The position numbers and the translations under genes are program-made. From assembly GCA_030068145.1 (NCBI GenBank), contig JAPJBO010000892.1:29618-93617 (forward strand): a stretch of DNA of 64,000 nucleotides, in the 5' to 3' direction. Shown here piece after piece: positions 18,925 to 29,066 of the stretch. The notes beneath the pieces were generated by a model that did not search any database, was not told the origin of the DNA, and worked only from the letters and a program-made list of their open reading frames with translations. This DNA is from Diplonema papillatum. Lineage: Eukaryota; Euglenozoa; Diplonemea; Diplonemida; Diplonemidae. The stretch's first letter is position 1. Each line of letters begins with the position of its first letter.

Positions 18925-19680
18925 GTTAAAGTTCGGGGAACAGCAAAGTTCGGGCGAAGCTAAGTTCGGGCAATGCTAAGTTCTGGTGAAGCAAAGTTCG
19001 GGTGAAGCTAAGTTCGGGCGAAACAAAGTTCGGGCGAAGCAAAGTTCGGGCGAAGCTAAGTTCGGGTGAGCAAAGTTCTGGTGAAGCAAAGTTCGGGCGA
19101 AGGTGAAGCTAAGTTCGGGCGAAACAAAGTCCGGGCGAAGCTAAGTTCTGGGTGAAGCAAAGTTCGGACGTTCTGGTGAAGCTAAGATCGGGCGAAACAA
19201 AGTTCGGCGAAGCGAAGTTCGGGTGAAGCAAAGTTCGGGCGAAGCTAAGTTCTGGTGAAGCAAAGTTCGGGCGAAGCTAAGTTCGGGTGAAGCAAAGTTC
19301 TGGTGAAGCTAAGTTCGGGCGAAACAAAGTTCGGGCGAAACAAAGTTCGGGCGAAGCAAAGTTCTGGGCGAAGCTAAGTTCGGATGAAGCAAAGTTCTGG
19401 TGAAGCAAAGTTCGGGCGAAACAAAGTTCTGGGGAAGCAAAGTTCGGGCGAAGCAAAGTTCGGGCGAAGCTAAGTTCTGGTGAAGCAAAGTTCGGGCGAA
19501 GCAAAGTTCGGGTCAAGCTAAGTTCGGGCGAAACAAAGTCCGGGCGAAGCTAAGTTCTGGGGGAAGCAAAGTTCGGATGAAGCAAAGTTCTGGTGAAGCA
19601 AAGTTCGGGCGAAGCAAAGCTCGGGTGAAGCTAAGTTCGGGCGAAACAAAGTCCGGGCGAAGCTAAGTTCGGGTGTAAAG
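18925..19680. repeat. 16-bp minisatellite, array 1
   Basis: About 45 copies of AAGCAAAGTTCGGGCG, interspersed with the variants AAGCTAAGTTCTGGTG and AAACAAAGTTCGGGCG. Because three units equal 16 codons, the array creates spurious minus-strand open frames. Confidence 0.95.
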
Positions 19681-19863
19681 TTTGGCCTCGTACCCGGGGC
19701 CCAGCACGGGGGGGGGCCGCCCTGGGGCAGCCTTTTCCCGCCGCCCCCCCCTCCGGTATTTCTCCGGGGGGCTGAGAAACTCCGCAAAAAACGCAAATTT
19801 CGGGCACATCAGGCCCCGAAACGACAGCAAACCTCGAAATAATCTTCGACCGGAAAAGTGTCA

Positions 19864-19925
19864 TGGGCGGGGTTTGAACCCGGACACACCGGCCTGAAGG
19901 CCGACACCCGCTCACTCTGCCACCC
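19864..19925 (-). promoter_or_regulatory. tRNA-like pol III promoter (A and B boxes), copy 1
   Basis: On the minus strand, GGTGGCAGAGTGAGCGGG matches the tRNA A box and GGGTTCAAACCC the B box (consensus GGTTCRANNCC). They are about 25 bp apart, too close for an intact tRNA with an anticodon arm, so this is tRNA-derived rather than a tRNA gene. Confidence 0.6.
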
Positions 19926-20310
19926 ATATACATTTTCCCAGGGGGAGAAAAAGCCAGCTCCGCGCTATTATCCAGTTCAAAACAATACACTTTTTTAGTG
20001 TAGAGAAAAGTGGGGTTGGCTCGAATAGAGGCTATTCACATTGCATGTTCATAGGACCTCCAGTCTCGAAATATATCTGCCTCGGGTGATCTAGTCCGAC
20101 ACCTGCTGCCGTCGGGAAGAAAGAAAGAGGGCAGGCCCATGGTTTACCCCCAACAGGTCAAAGTTCCCGCCTCTATACAACATCTTCTTCGAAGAAGACT
20201 TGATGCTGGCATCAATCGTGCTTGAGAGGCACGGTGTTCTGCCTAAGTACGTGCGCTCGGCTAAAGGCCGGCGCGGGGCGACAGCTGTTGTAAATTTGTT
20301 GCATTAGTTG

Positions 20311-20600
20311 TTAAAGTTCGGGAAACAGAAACGTTCGGGCACAGCTAAGTTCGGGCGATGCTACGTTTGGGTGATGCAAATTTCTGGTGAACCAAAGTTC
20401 GGGCGCAGAAGCAAAGCTCTGGTGAAGCTAAGTTCTGGTGAAACAAAGTTCGGGCGAAGCAAAGTTCGGGCGAAGCTAAGTTCCAGTGAACCAAAGTTCG
20501 GGCGTAGCTGAGTTCGGGCGAAGCTAAGCTAAGTTCTGGTGAAGCAAAGCAAAGTTCGGGCGAAGCAAAGTTCGGGTTCTGGTGATGCTGAGTTTGGCGT
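20311..20600. repeat. 16-bp minisatellite, array 2
   Basis: Same AAGCAAAGTTCGGGCG-type unit as array 1 but with fewer, more diverged copies. Confidence 0.9.
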
Positions 20601-20810
20601 GTGGTAGCAAGTTTAGCCTGTGATGGCAAGTTCGGCGCCAGTACCCGGGGGGGTGACCCCCCCGGACCCCCTCCCCCCCGACTCCGTTTCCCGTGGTGTC
20701 CCAAACCACGAGATACTGAGAAACTCCGCAAACAACGCAAATTTCGGGCACATTGGACCCGAAACGCAACATACCTCAAGAACAATCTTCGACCGAAAAA
20801 GTGTGATGGG

Positions 20811-20860
20811 CGGGTTCGAACCCGGCCCTGAAGGCCGACGCCCGCTCACTCTGCCACCCC
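20811..20860 (-). promoter_or_regulatory. tRNA-like pol III promoter, copy 2
   Basis: The minus strand reads GGGGTGGCAGAGTGAGCGGG followed by a 17-nt spacer and then GGGTTCGAACCC, a perfect B box. As in copy 1, the anticodon arm is missing. Confidence 0.65.
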
Positions 20861-21051
20861 TATGCATTTTGGCAGGGGAAAAAAAGCTTGCTCCGCACTA
20901 TTATCTAGTCCAAAAACATTTCACTTTTTCATAGACAAAAGCCGGGTTGGCTCGAATAGAGGCTATTCACATTGCATGTTCATAGGACCTCAAACATTAC
21001 ATTAACATTCCCCCCCTGAACACCCGCTTTGAATCCCACTCTTACACGCAG

Positions 21052-21164
21052 GCCGTCTTCGAGGCGGAAGATGTCTTTTTCCTCGACGACTCGAAGCCCA
21101 TTCAGGTGATTTACGGTACCGACGCGGACAAACAGCCTTCACCTGAGTCCCCGGAGGGCCAGTG
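21052..21164 (+). CDS. Possible internal or terminal exon, acidic
   Basis: The frame reads AVFEAEDVFFLDDSKPIQ followed by VIYGTDADKQPSPESPEGQ and TGA at 21162. Composition is protein-like and third positions are GC-rich. ACACGCAG|GCC gives an acceptor at 21051. The exon could stop at the donor CAG|GTGATT (21105/21106) or run to the TGA. It is phase-compatible with the exon ending at 18143 and could belong to the same gene, with the repeat copies inside an intron. No family is recognised. Confidence 0.25.
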
Positions 21165-21244
21165 ACCATCCGTTGATACAGCATGGCGAGTATCATCCCG
21201 GCCACGCGCCCAGGCGTTGATCCCAGAATGACCGATGCCCTCAT

Positions 21245-21976
21245 GTGCGTATGCATGTGTGTGCTTTAGGTGATTCGACGTTGCCCGTAAGGACGCCGCA
21301 CACGACGGTCGCACATCCAAAACGCCCGGCCGGCCGTAAAACCCGTGAATCGCATACCACATACGCATCTGCTCATACAGCAAACCTGGTGTGCCCAAAG
21401 TCGTTCGTGTGTTTAAATGAGCTTGACCCCCAGAAAAGGAAGGGGCACCTGCAGGCGGGCAAAGCGAGTGGGAGAAGCCTCTCCTCGGTACGCGAGGCTT
21501 TACCTCATCGCGACGTGCCTTTTCCCGCCTCTTATGAGAGGACTTCCGTTGTCTTTCACAGCGCGTCCTGTGTTGAGAAGTCGGGCAGGTAGGTGAGGGT
21601 GGCCTTTGTTTTCGTCAAGGCAAGGACACACGCGTTGGCGTCGTTTTTCAGTGTTGTGGCCGACGCTGCGTTGTCGTCACCCTCAGAGCCCCTCGAGACG
21701 CACGCGACTCAGAGATCCAGGCTGGGGAAAAAGCAACGACCGCCGCATGTGCCGCTCGGCGGAAGAGAGCACGAGGACTCCGAACCTGGGTCTGACTCCG
21801 AACTTGCCACCGGCTACCAGCAGCAGTTGCAACCGTCACGAGTTGCGCCACGATGGAAGCCCGCCAAGAGTGACCCAATTGGTGTCACGCAGCGGAAGGC
21901 TGGCATGGGTGCGGTACCCATCAGCATGCCGATGACTCTCCACTATCGCACAAGAGTCCAGCCTGCTGGTGCTTAG
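21245..21976 (+). CDS. Candidate 3' exons of an unrecognised gene
   Basis: Two adjoining frames can be joined by a 63-bp intron with donor GGCAG|GTAGGT (21589) and acceptor GTTTTTCAG|T (21651); the splice preserves phase. The second exon (21652-21976) encodes a Ser/Glu/Gln-rich tail ending near GMGAVPISMPMTLHY and has GC-rich third positions and an ordinary stop. The first part is open from 21245 but its start is undefined. I do not recognise the protein. It may be the end of the gene that begins at 17655. Confidence 0.3.
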
Positions 21977-22689
21977 AAGCCCTTGTCAATACCACCCAAC
22001 GACTGCAACACGCATGCACACTGCCGGACGCTAGTGTCTGTCAAGAGCAAACGTGGCACAGCCGTGTCTTAAAGGTGAGATGAGAGGCATTACCTCACTC
22101 TATCAAAGGACAATACCACCATTGCACAAGAGTCCAAAAGGCACGGGGACAGCGTGCAGTGGACTTTTCTCCGGCACGCACCCGTAGCCCGGCTTCACAC
22201 CCTCAGAGCACCCCCGCCGTTACGATCTCCGCAACTCGCGAGGTGTCGGCGGCGCGCGCCGGACAATCTCGTTCATTGCCTTGCGGGCACAATTCAGCCG
22301 AAAGCCAGATTTTGTCAGACTTTGGGCACGCCGTTCAAGTGTTTTTGAGCACAAACGGGCCTACTTGGCGCGGCAGCCAAGCTGTACCCTCTACGTTCAT
22401 CCCGTGCCCTTCTTTGTGCCACCGTTTTTCCAGCGGAGAAATCCCAGTACTGCTGCCAGATAAGCGGAATTGACGCAGAAAGACTCCAACGGCAGGAGTA
22501 GCTGTGTCTCTCCTAAGATAGCCCACCGGCTCCTTTTCTAATTGAAGACGGGCATGAACGGACTTGATCGGTCGGCGGAGTACAAGACGACCCTGTTGAC
22601 TCCAGTCTGACTGTCTGCGATGTCACGAGCGGTGTAGATCAGGAAAGAAGGCTGAACCCACGACGCATTCTCTCATGCCGCAGGTAGAA

Positions 22690-22870
22690 AATCATATTGT
22701 GACAAACAGACTGAGAAGTGCGAACTTTCTTCACCAGTACCGTACCGTTCGCCGGGGGGCAAAGCCCCCCGGACCCCCCTAGAGAAAACCTTCTCGGTCT
22801 CAGAGCGGCAAAAGAAAGTTGGTCGGGAAACCAAGGCAAAAACGAAGCTGATAGCCTGCACAACACGGGG
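22690..22870. repeat. Partial copy (3' part) of the palindrome-headed repeat family
   Basis: It shares GACAAAC(A/G)GACTGAGAAGT, the GC-rich hairpin CCGGGGGGC(A/G)(A/G)AGCCCCCCGG and GAAGCT(G/A)ATAGCCTG with 23309-23520 and 50450-50645. Confidence 0.8.
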
Positions 22871-22895
22871 GTAAAAAAAATTGGGGCAGGGCATT

Positions 22896-23527
22896 AGTTT
22901 CCCATTCCAAATTCCGTCAGCTGACGGAATTTGGAAATCCGGGCGGCTCAAAAAATAAAAAAAAGTGCAAAAAACGACCTTCGATGAAAGAAGTCGTGGG
23001 GGTCCGGTGGAGGCGTGGGTTAGGCCGCTGTGCCACGAAGCTGAGCCGAGTGAGAGAGTCGAGGCTCAGAAGTAGCCCGGAGTTCGTGACAGATTCTTTC
23101 CGAGTTGACACAAGTGCCTTGTTCCGTGTGATATCCGGTCTGCATCTACTCGTGCCAATGATTTACCAGCACACAGTATCTGAGTTGTGGATGAATTTGA
23201 AATGGGCTGTTGTTCATTCTTCAGGAATGTGCACCCGGGGGAGCGGGCGAGGGTCACACAGGTGGCAAACAGTGCCACCAGTACGTTGGTGGGTATGTTT
23301 AACGCGACAAACGGACTGAGAAGTACAAACTCTTTCTCCACCTGAATGTAAAGTACCGTTTGCCGGGGGGCGGAGCCCCCCGGACCCCCCCCATTTTGGA
23401 AGGTTCGGGTGGCCCAAACAAAGGCTTCTCAATTTCAGAGCGGGAAAAGCAAATTGGCTATTGAGACGGAATTTGGAAAACTGAGGCAAACTGAGGCAAA
23501 ATGAAGCTAATAGCCTGAATTTTTGGG
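22896..23527. repeat. Dispersed ~630-bp repeat, full copy 1, headed by a 32-bp palindrome
   Basis: It begins with GGGCATTAG and a perfect palindrome at 22905-22936 centred on GTCAGCTGAC. The body (ACCTTCGATGAAAGAAGTCG, CTTGTTCCGTGTGAT, CAACCTTACCAGCACACAG-like sequence) and tail match 49940-50645 at nearly every position, apart from an internal insertion in the second copy. It contains no coding frame that survives in both copies. Confidence 0.9.
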
Positions 23528-24006
23528 GGGCACACAAAAAAAACCCCCCCAAAACAGGTTTTGGAATTCCTCACCGAAAGTGAAGTTAACGGGAGCACTG
23601 AACTCACCCAACAAAAAACCGAAAATCGGGTGGGTTTTTGGTTTGATTTACACTACCTCGGATTGGGTTGGCAGGAGTTTGGTGTCTGTAATCTTGGGTT
23701 GGGCAGAGGTTTTGGGTGTCTGTAGTGGGAGTTCTTTCTCCTATTCTGGCTGTGCTACAGAAGAAGGGTGAGACCTTTCATCAGAACAATCAACAGTAGG
23801 CTAGGTGTCTTCCGGAGGAGAACACTGGCAGAAGGTCCTGGCGGTGCCCCCCGGACCCCCCCTGCATTACGACTAACCAGAGAAAGTGGGCTTCGTGTCT
23901 AGTCTGAAGGAGAAAATGGGCTGCATAACGTCCTGGTCGCTAGGGAAAAAAAAAGAAAAAAAAAAAAAATCAAAAGAAAAAAGGAAAAGACACAACGAGC
24001 GAACGC

Positions 24007-27000
24007 ATGATGGCCAGAAGCATCGCGATCCTCGCAGTGCTGGGGCTGTTGGCTGTGGGCACGGACGCCGGCAAAGGGGTCGAGAACTGCTCGCGGTGTT
24101 TTTATTCGTGCGATCAAGTATTCAACGGCACGCAGCTGTTCATCTTGCCGCAGGCCATGTATGATCTGGGGCTCGGCCTAGAGTGCGATCGTGTCATCGA
24201 GATAAAGCAGAACCACCCCGACCTCCGTATTGAAGTCTTGGACACGGAAGATTTGGTCGGCGGAGATGACTACGAAGGGAGTTTCCCGCAGATCAGTTCG
24301 ATGTACAACGACAAGAACCCCCAACTCGCGTTGCTGGGGTTGGATACACCGTGGGTCGCCCCACTGGCGCACCACATGGCGGACCTTCCCGACTCCCTTT
24401 ACACCCACATCAAGCCGAAGTTCAAGCCGTTGACAACCGCCGGAACGCGCGTCAGCATTCCGGTGAAGGCCAACCAGTTCCTCTGCTTTTACAGAAAGGA
24501 CCTTTTCGACAAGTACAACATGGTGCTCCCCTTCGACACGTGGGACAACTGGGAGGCGGCGATGCTTGAGTTCCAAGCCAAGATGATCGACGACGGAAAT
24601 GCGGACTACAAGCCGCTTATGTACACGTACCGCGGCCAGAGCTCGCGCATGACAGTCACTCTCGTCTCCTTTCTCTCCGGCTATGGAGGCGGCAGCATCG
24701 TCGAACCGGACGGCACCGTCAGCATCAACAACGAGAACGCCATCAAGACTATCGAGATGATCAAGAGATGGTGTGTATTCTTTTTCCGCCAGTTCCTCCA
24801 GGGCTACAAACGCACATGCGCACCGCGATTGCGCGTCTGGACCTACTTCACAGTTTAAAACATATCACCTGCCGCGGTAGCAATGGTGAGTGAACAAGGC
24901 AGAGCTTGATGCCTGGTCCCGATCTGTTGGTCTACGGGTGGCCGGATGGCACTGCAACTAAACCACGTAGGCACTCGACGATCCTTCACCCGAATGCATT
25001 GGTCGCGACTTCGCACTCACATACACAACAAGTCCTCAACAACGGGGAAGCTGCGGTGGTCTTCACGTACACGTCGTACTCCAACAAGTTCAGAAGCCAG
25101 GCAGAGAAGAACGGCTGGGTGATCAAGGCCGCACCCATCCCAGGGCCTACAGGGGCGGGTTGCTCGGGCCATACGGAGGTTGCCATGGCAAAGTACGCCA
25201 CGGATGTCCACGATGTGGGGTTGAACTTCTTGAAGGACACAGTCGACGCTCTCCCGGCGTGGACTATGAAAAAGAACGACTACGAGCCGATCGATGTGCG
25301 GGTTTTCGATGACCCGGCGCTGTGGGAGCAGTACTGCGGGCTCAACAAGCTGATTTGCGAAAGCATGGAGGAGTACCCAGGGTTCTGGAGCAGGATCGTC
25401 CACCGTCCGTCCGCGGGTTGCGGGCCGTTGTTCGACCTGTGCATCGGTAACATTTGGTCGTCGATGATTAAGGCGCTCGACGGGACGGCAACCGTGGCCG
25501 AAGCCGTGAAGGACATGGAGCAGAACCTGAACTTGCTCCTCGGCGAATGGGAGAGCAGCGACGTGTATCCCGCGCGGGAAGCGTGGGGCGCCCGGAGGAT
25601 CGTGGTCGTGCTGGTCTGCATTGCCTGCGGCGGCGCCTTGGTCGCGCTCTTCTCGTACGTGCTCGTGAAGCTGCGCATGCTGCGGAAGCCGAAGACGTAC
25701 ACGGTGCCGGTGACGGGGTTCCTCGGGCTCGCGGTGCTCGCGTTTTTTTTCGTCGTGCAGATCGTGATGATCCTGCACTGGAACGACTCCTATCGCGGCG
25801 TCTCGAACGACTTCTCGCGCACAGTCCGCCAGCAGCGCCTCAAGCTGCTGTCCGCCACGGTGGCGCACAACGCCGAGCTCAAACTGCCGACCGCCCCCGC
25901 GTTGAACATCATGAAGGCCACGCTCGAAGCGGATGTCGCGATCAGCCATTTCGCGTCGGGAACCGACCCGCGATCCCTCCTCCTTCTCATCGACCGGATC
26001 GAAGGCAGGATCGCCCTGACGTCGGACAGGTCCAAGCAGGTGGACAACGTGTTCCTCGACCAGCAAGCGAACATCAGCGATTGGACGATGTCGGCCCTCA
26101 ACATTCTCGGGCCTTCCTGGACCACCAGGAGCGTCCCCGAGGAGGATTACGTGGTGGAGCTGGCAGGCAATGCCGTGTCTGTCAACATGGCCGCCGTTTC
26201 GGTTGTGCAAGATGAGAGCGACGTCAACCGGAAAGTCGGGTACCTGGTCATCCTGATGACGCCGCGGGAAGTTACCATGCAAGCCGCCGATGAAACATTG
26301 GACGAAGCCATTGACTTGTCGGTGGTCCTGTCGGTTGCAGGGATCACCATGTTGCTCTGCCTCTCGACCGTTCTGGTTCTTCCTCTGATCCACCTAGCGT
26401 CGGACATGGAAGAAGTGCGTGCGATGCAGCTCGACTCGCTGGACTTGACCAAAAACAGCCGGCTGACCGAAGTTGCGTCGCTCCTCCTCGGGTTCCAGTC
26501 CATGTGCGTGATGATGAACGAGTACAAAGCCTTCATGCCCAAGACAATCTTCAACATCGAGGACGACACGGACTGCGAAGACGGCCACACGCACGTCGAC
26601 GTAACAGACGACGAAAAGGGTTCCCGGGTGACCAAAACGTCGAAGACGTCGAGATCCAGCACAAACGCGAACTCCCGCGCACGGTCGAAGGCCAACGTAC
26701 TGATTGGGCTCGGGTCCATGCAGGCGGCCCGTGGCGTCGTCGCCATCGTAAAGTTGGCGACGTTGGTGGCTGCGAGTGCCGAACAGGCCGTCGAGTTGTT
26801 CCAGAAGACGCTGGCTGTGGTGGAGCAGGCGGCCGCCGCCACGATCGGGGTGCTCCACGCGTTCAACACCGGAAACATCGGCGAGCTGCTGCTGTCGTGG
26901 GGGCTTGCGGGGCAGGCGAACAGCAGCGGGGTCAGCATCGAGCGCTCGTGCAACGCGTTTTTGAAGATGATGGACGCTGCGACGAACTCCCTCACGGCGA

Positions 27001-27599
27001 ACATGGCCATCGGCGCCGCGTACGGGAAGCTGCGAGTCGGAAACGTCGGAAACCAAAGCACGAGAGGCTTCGCCCTCATTGGCAACCCGATGCACGCTGC
27101 CACGGCAGCGGTCGAGACCGCCGACATCCTGTCGAAGGCGTGGAACCGCCACGTGGTGGTCACCGAAGACGACTTGGCGGTCGCCGCGTCTACTTCGTTC
27201 ACGTTCCAGTCCGTCGACGTTGCCAGACTGGGCGAGCGCTTGCGCCTCCTTTCCGAGCTGACCGGCATCGTTGCGGTGGCGAACAAGGAATGGATGTACC
27301 AGCTGGCGGACATCCAGGACTCGAAGGGGAAGGAGCGGCTGCTAACGGCCTTCTTCCAAGACTGCCTGGCCGCCGGCAATTTCGCCCCCGAGGCCCTAGC
27401 CGCCCTGTCCGTCTGCGAGCAGCCCGAAGACAAGGTCGTCATCGAAATGATCGAAACGTTGGACGCCAGCCAGGGCCAGTGCCTGATCAGCCTCATCTCC
27501 GGCCGCTCCCTCCTTCAAGACTCTCGTTTCTTCGCCGAACGACTCCGCCTGTCCGAGACCCGACTCGTGAAGGCCCCCGTCGACGAGACGACGAAGTGA
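24007..27599 (+). CDS. Membrane receptor: solute-binding domain, three TM segments, cyclase-homology domain
   Basis: ATG at 24007; signal peptide MMARSIAILAVLGLLAVGT. Exon 1 (to about 24770) and the 3' exon (from about 25033) encode a bacterial-type family-1 extracellular solute-binding domain (motifs such as IPVKANQFLCFYRKDLF, TWDNWEAAM, VLNNGEAAVVF). At least one intron lies in 24771-25032. A 32-nt exon at 24854-24885, with donor GTGAGT, makes the phases work and gives about 1120 aa, but a single 260-bp intron (24773-25032) also keeps the frame. TM1 and TM2 are at about 25597-25670 and 25705-25775; an extracellular helical loop of about 175 aa follows; TM3 is at about 26310-26390. After a Ser/Arg linker comes a class III nucleotide-cyclase homology domain (about 26690-27200), recognised by AAYGKLRVGNVGNQ, ALIGNPMHAA and TSFTFQSVDV. 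The metal-binding aspartates and the transition-state Asn/Arg are not found. It is probably a surface sensor with a regulatory, non-catalytic cyclase domain. The TGA is at 27597. Confidence 0.8.
24771..25032 (+). other. Intron(s) inside the solute-binding domain
   Basis: Exon 1 coding quality ends at IEMIKR near 24770, with the donor GATG|GTGTGT or GGT|GTATTC. Coding resumes at VLNNGEAAV at about 25033 after ACACAACAAG. A textbook donor, CAATG|GTGAGTG, at 24886 implies a small exon ending there; the acceptor CTTCACAG at 24853 gives a phase-compatible start. The exact structure cannot be fixed from sequence alone. Confidence 0.6.
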
Positions 27600-28241
27600 C
27601 CCAAGTGAGTCAACGAAAAAAAAAAAAAAAATAGTCGCTAACCCAAACAACTTCCGCCGGTAGAGGAAACCTGCCTAAAGAAACCAACTGCCTTCGGGTG
27701 GGCTAGTCTGACACTTGCTGTCGTGACAGTGTCGTCGGGGGAAAAAAAAAAAAAAGCGACAAACGCCGCGAAATATGCCACATCCTCAAAAGATCATCCC
27801 TCCCCAGTAGTGATGCCAGCATACGCCTTATCTCGGGATCGCCAACGTATATTTATATATCAGTGGGGGGAGGGGGGGAAGGGAGGGGGGGAAAGAGGAA
27901 AAAGGGGATCCTTAATCGGGGGGAGGACGGGGGTGAAGTAAGCGGGCCACGAGCTTTACTGACTTCTGCATCGCGCGCCAAAAAACAGGTGCCGCTTGTC
28001 TACTCTTCCTTCCCCCGTATCAGAACTCCCATTTGTTTGCCACTTTTCTGTTCCTTAGGAGTCCTTTTTTGCCGAAGGGAACATTTTGGCTCGGCTCGTG
28101 GGTCAGTTGTGCGAACCCGGCCAAACACAAGTACTCATCCCGCGCCCCCCTGGTTTGTTCTCTACGCTGACAGGTTAACTGTTCACATGGTTCCACGATG
28201 GAGTAGATTGCTTTTGCTCTGCCCGGCCGAAGGTAGGTACA
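27600..28241. other. Intergenic, with one copy of a short dispersed repeat
   Basis: A-rich runs follow the receptor stop. The interval 27650-27727 is a copy of the ~80-bp family with CCGGTAGAGGAAACCTGCC and CTTGCTGTCGT (see 38538-39034). I see no gene. Confidence 0.5.
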
Positions 28242-28400
28242 GGGGGGGGTCGAATAATAACACCTGCGTTATTATTCGATTTGTCGAATACTAAAAAAAG
28301 TTTTGGGTAGCCGAACAGGTTGCAGGATCAAATAGTGGTAGTGTTTTTAGACAACCAGACGTGTGTCAAATAACTGTTTGTTAGTATTCGACCCCCCCCC
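28242..28400. mobile_element. Small element with G-run/C-run inverted ends
   Basis: The 159-bp element begins GGGGGGGGTCGAATAATAAC and ends with the complement of GGGGGGGTCGAATACTAAC. A second inner hairpin, TCGAATAATAACACC with GTTATTATTCGA, sits at its left end. It is non-coding and MITE-like. Confidence 0.75.
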
Positions 28401-28617
28401 GTTGGGTGGTACTGTGGTTGAGGACTTGGTTCGGGAAAAGGCCCGGAAGAAAGCGACACCTCCATTCACCGCGAGTCACTGCAGATTTTGGTAGCACGGA
28501 CAGAGGCTCCGGTGTTTGCAAACTTTCGCTCCATAAAGTCGGTAAAATAAGTAACGCCCATCTAGCGACCGAACCATGGAAATACGGGACGTACTTGACA
28601 GTTTCTTTCAACACCTC

Positions 28618-29066
28618 GCGTTATAGGAAGTACTCGAGGTGGCAGTTGATTTGCGCGCTATCCACAGTCGTAAATTTGTTGCATTAGTGTGTGGGCCTTT
28701 GAAGCGTGGATGATGCCTCTCGCGCTGCTCCCCTTGAGGTTCCTGGCTCATGCCAAAGCGCCGCCGCCCGGGTTAAGGGGTTGCGGCATCAGGCGTGGGC
28801 CAGGGCCAGGGAGACTGTTCGGAGGGGTCACCACCCACCGTTCGCGGGCTTCGTTACTTCACTGCCCCCGGCTCTCCCCGGCCTTCGTCATCCCGGGGGA
28901 GGGTTCCACGGCCATCCCCCCCCGCGTGGGGAATGGACTGGTGCTGTGCCGCGGGTCCTTCCGTGCGTCCTCGCGACGTCGCCGCTGTCGATGGCGTTAT
29001 AGGAAGTACTCGAGGTGGCAGTTGATTTGCCGCGCTATCCACAGTCGTAAATTTGTTGCATTAGTG
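28618..29066 (+). repeat. Pair of ~72-bp direct repeats flanking 305 bp
   Basis: Copies at 28618-28690 and 28996-29066 share GTTATAGGAAGTACTCGAGG, TGGCAGTTGATTTG and GTAAATTTGTTGCATTAGTG. Part of this (GTAAATTTGTTGCATTAGT) also occurs at about 20290. The enclosed GC-rich segment has no recognisable product. The layout could be a solo pair from a small LTR-like or tandemly duplicated element. Confidence 0.7.

Larger units (their letters stand above)
18870..20062 (-). mobile_element. Composite repeat element, copy 1 (tRNA-like head, minisatellite body)
   Basis: The boundary GTACGTGCGCTCGGCTAA (about 18876) and the other end, CATTGCATGTTCATAGGACC (about 20040-20060), recur in the same order in copy 2. 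On the minus strand the order is: unique head, tRNA-like segment with pol III A and B boxes (19864-19925), about 180 bp of shared sequence, then a 16-bp minisatellite (about 18925-19680). It has no protein-coding capacity. The structure fits a non-autonomous, pol III-transcribed (SINE-like) element that has captured or generated a minisatellite. Confidence 0.65.
20247..20990 (-). mobile_element. Composite repeat element, copy 2
   Basis: Same organisation and ends as 18870-20062: GTACGTGCGCTCGGCTAA at about 20250, a 16-bp minisatellite at 20311-20600, shared middle, tRNA-like segment at 20811-20860, and GGTTGGCTCGAATAG...CATAGGACCTC at about 20945-20990. It is shorter because the array has fewer units. 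The 180 bp between the copies contains CTTGATGCTGGCATCAA, itself similar to sequence at about 47130. Confidence 0.65.
21977..24006. other. Repeat-rich intergenic region upstream of the receptor gene
   Basis: There is no coding region. It holds a partial and a full copy of the dispersed family described at 22905-23527. An A-rich tract lies just before the start codon of the receptor at 24007. Confidence 0.5.

Noticed and set aside
19277..19796. Minus-strand open frames with repeated FASPELCFART-type peptides
   Set aside because: They are produced by the 16-bp minisatellite, whose threefold repeat gives a stop-free 16-codon cycle; array length varies between copies and there is no other coding evidence.
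25017..26393. 458-codon minus-strand open frame
   Set aside because: It is the shadow of the receptor gene; the plus frame has coherent domains, while the minus frame is rich in R/H/V/P without any motif.
28075..28105. Similarity of ACATTTTGGCTCGG to a dinoflagellate spliced leader
   Set aside because: Only about a dozen bases match, the leader's start is absent, and it lies in unannotated repeat sequence; also the genes here have ordinary GT-AG introns.
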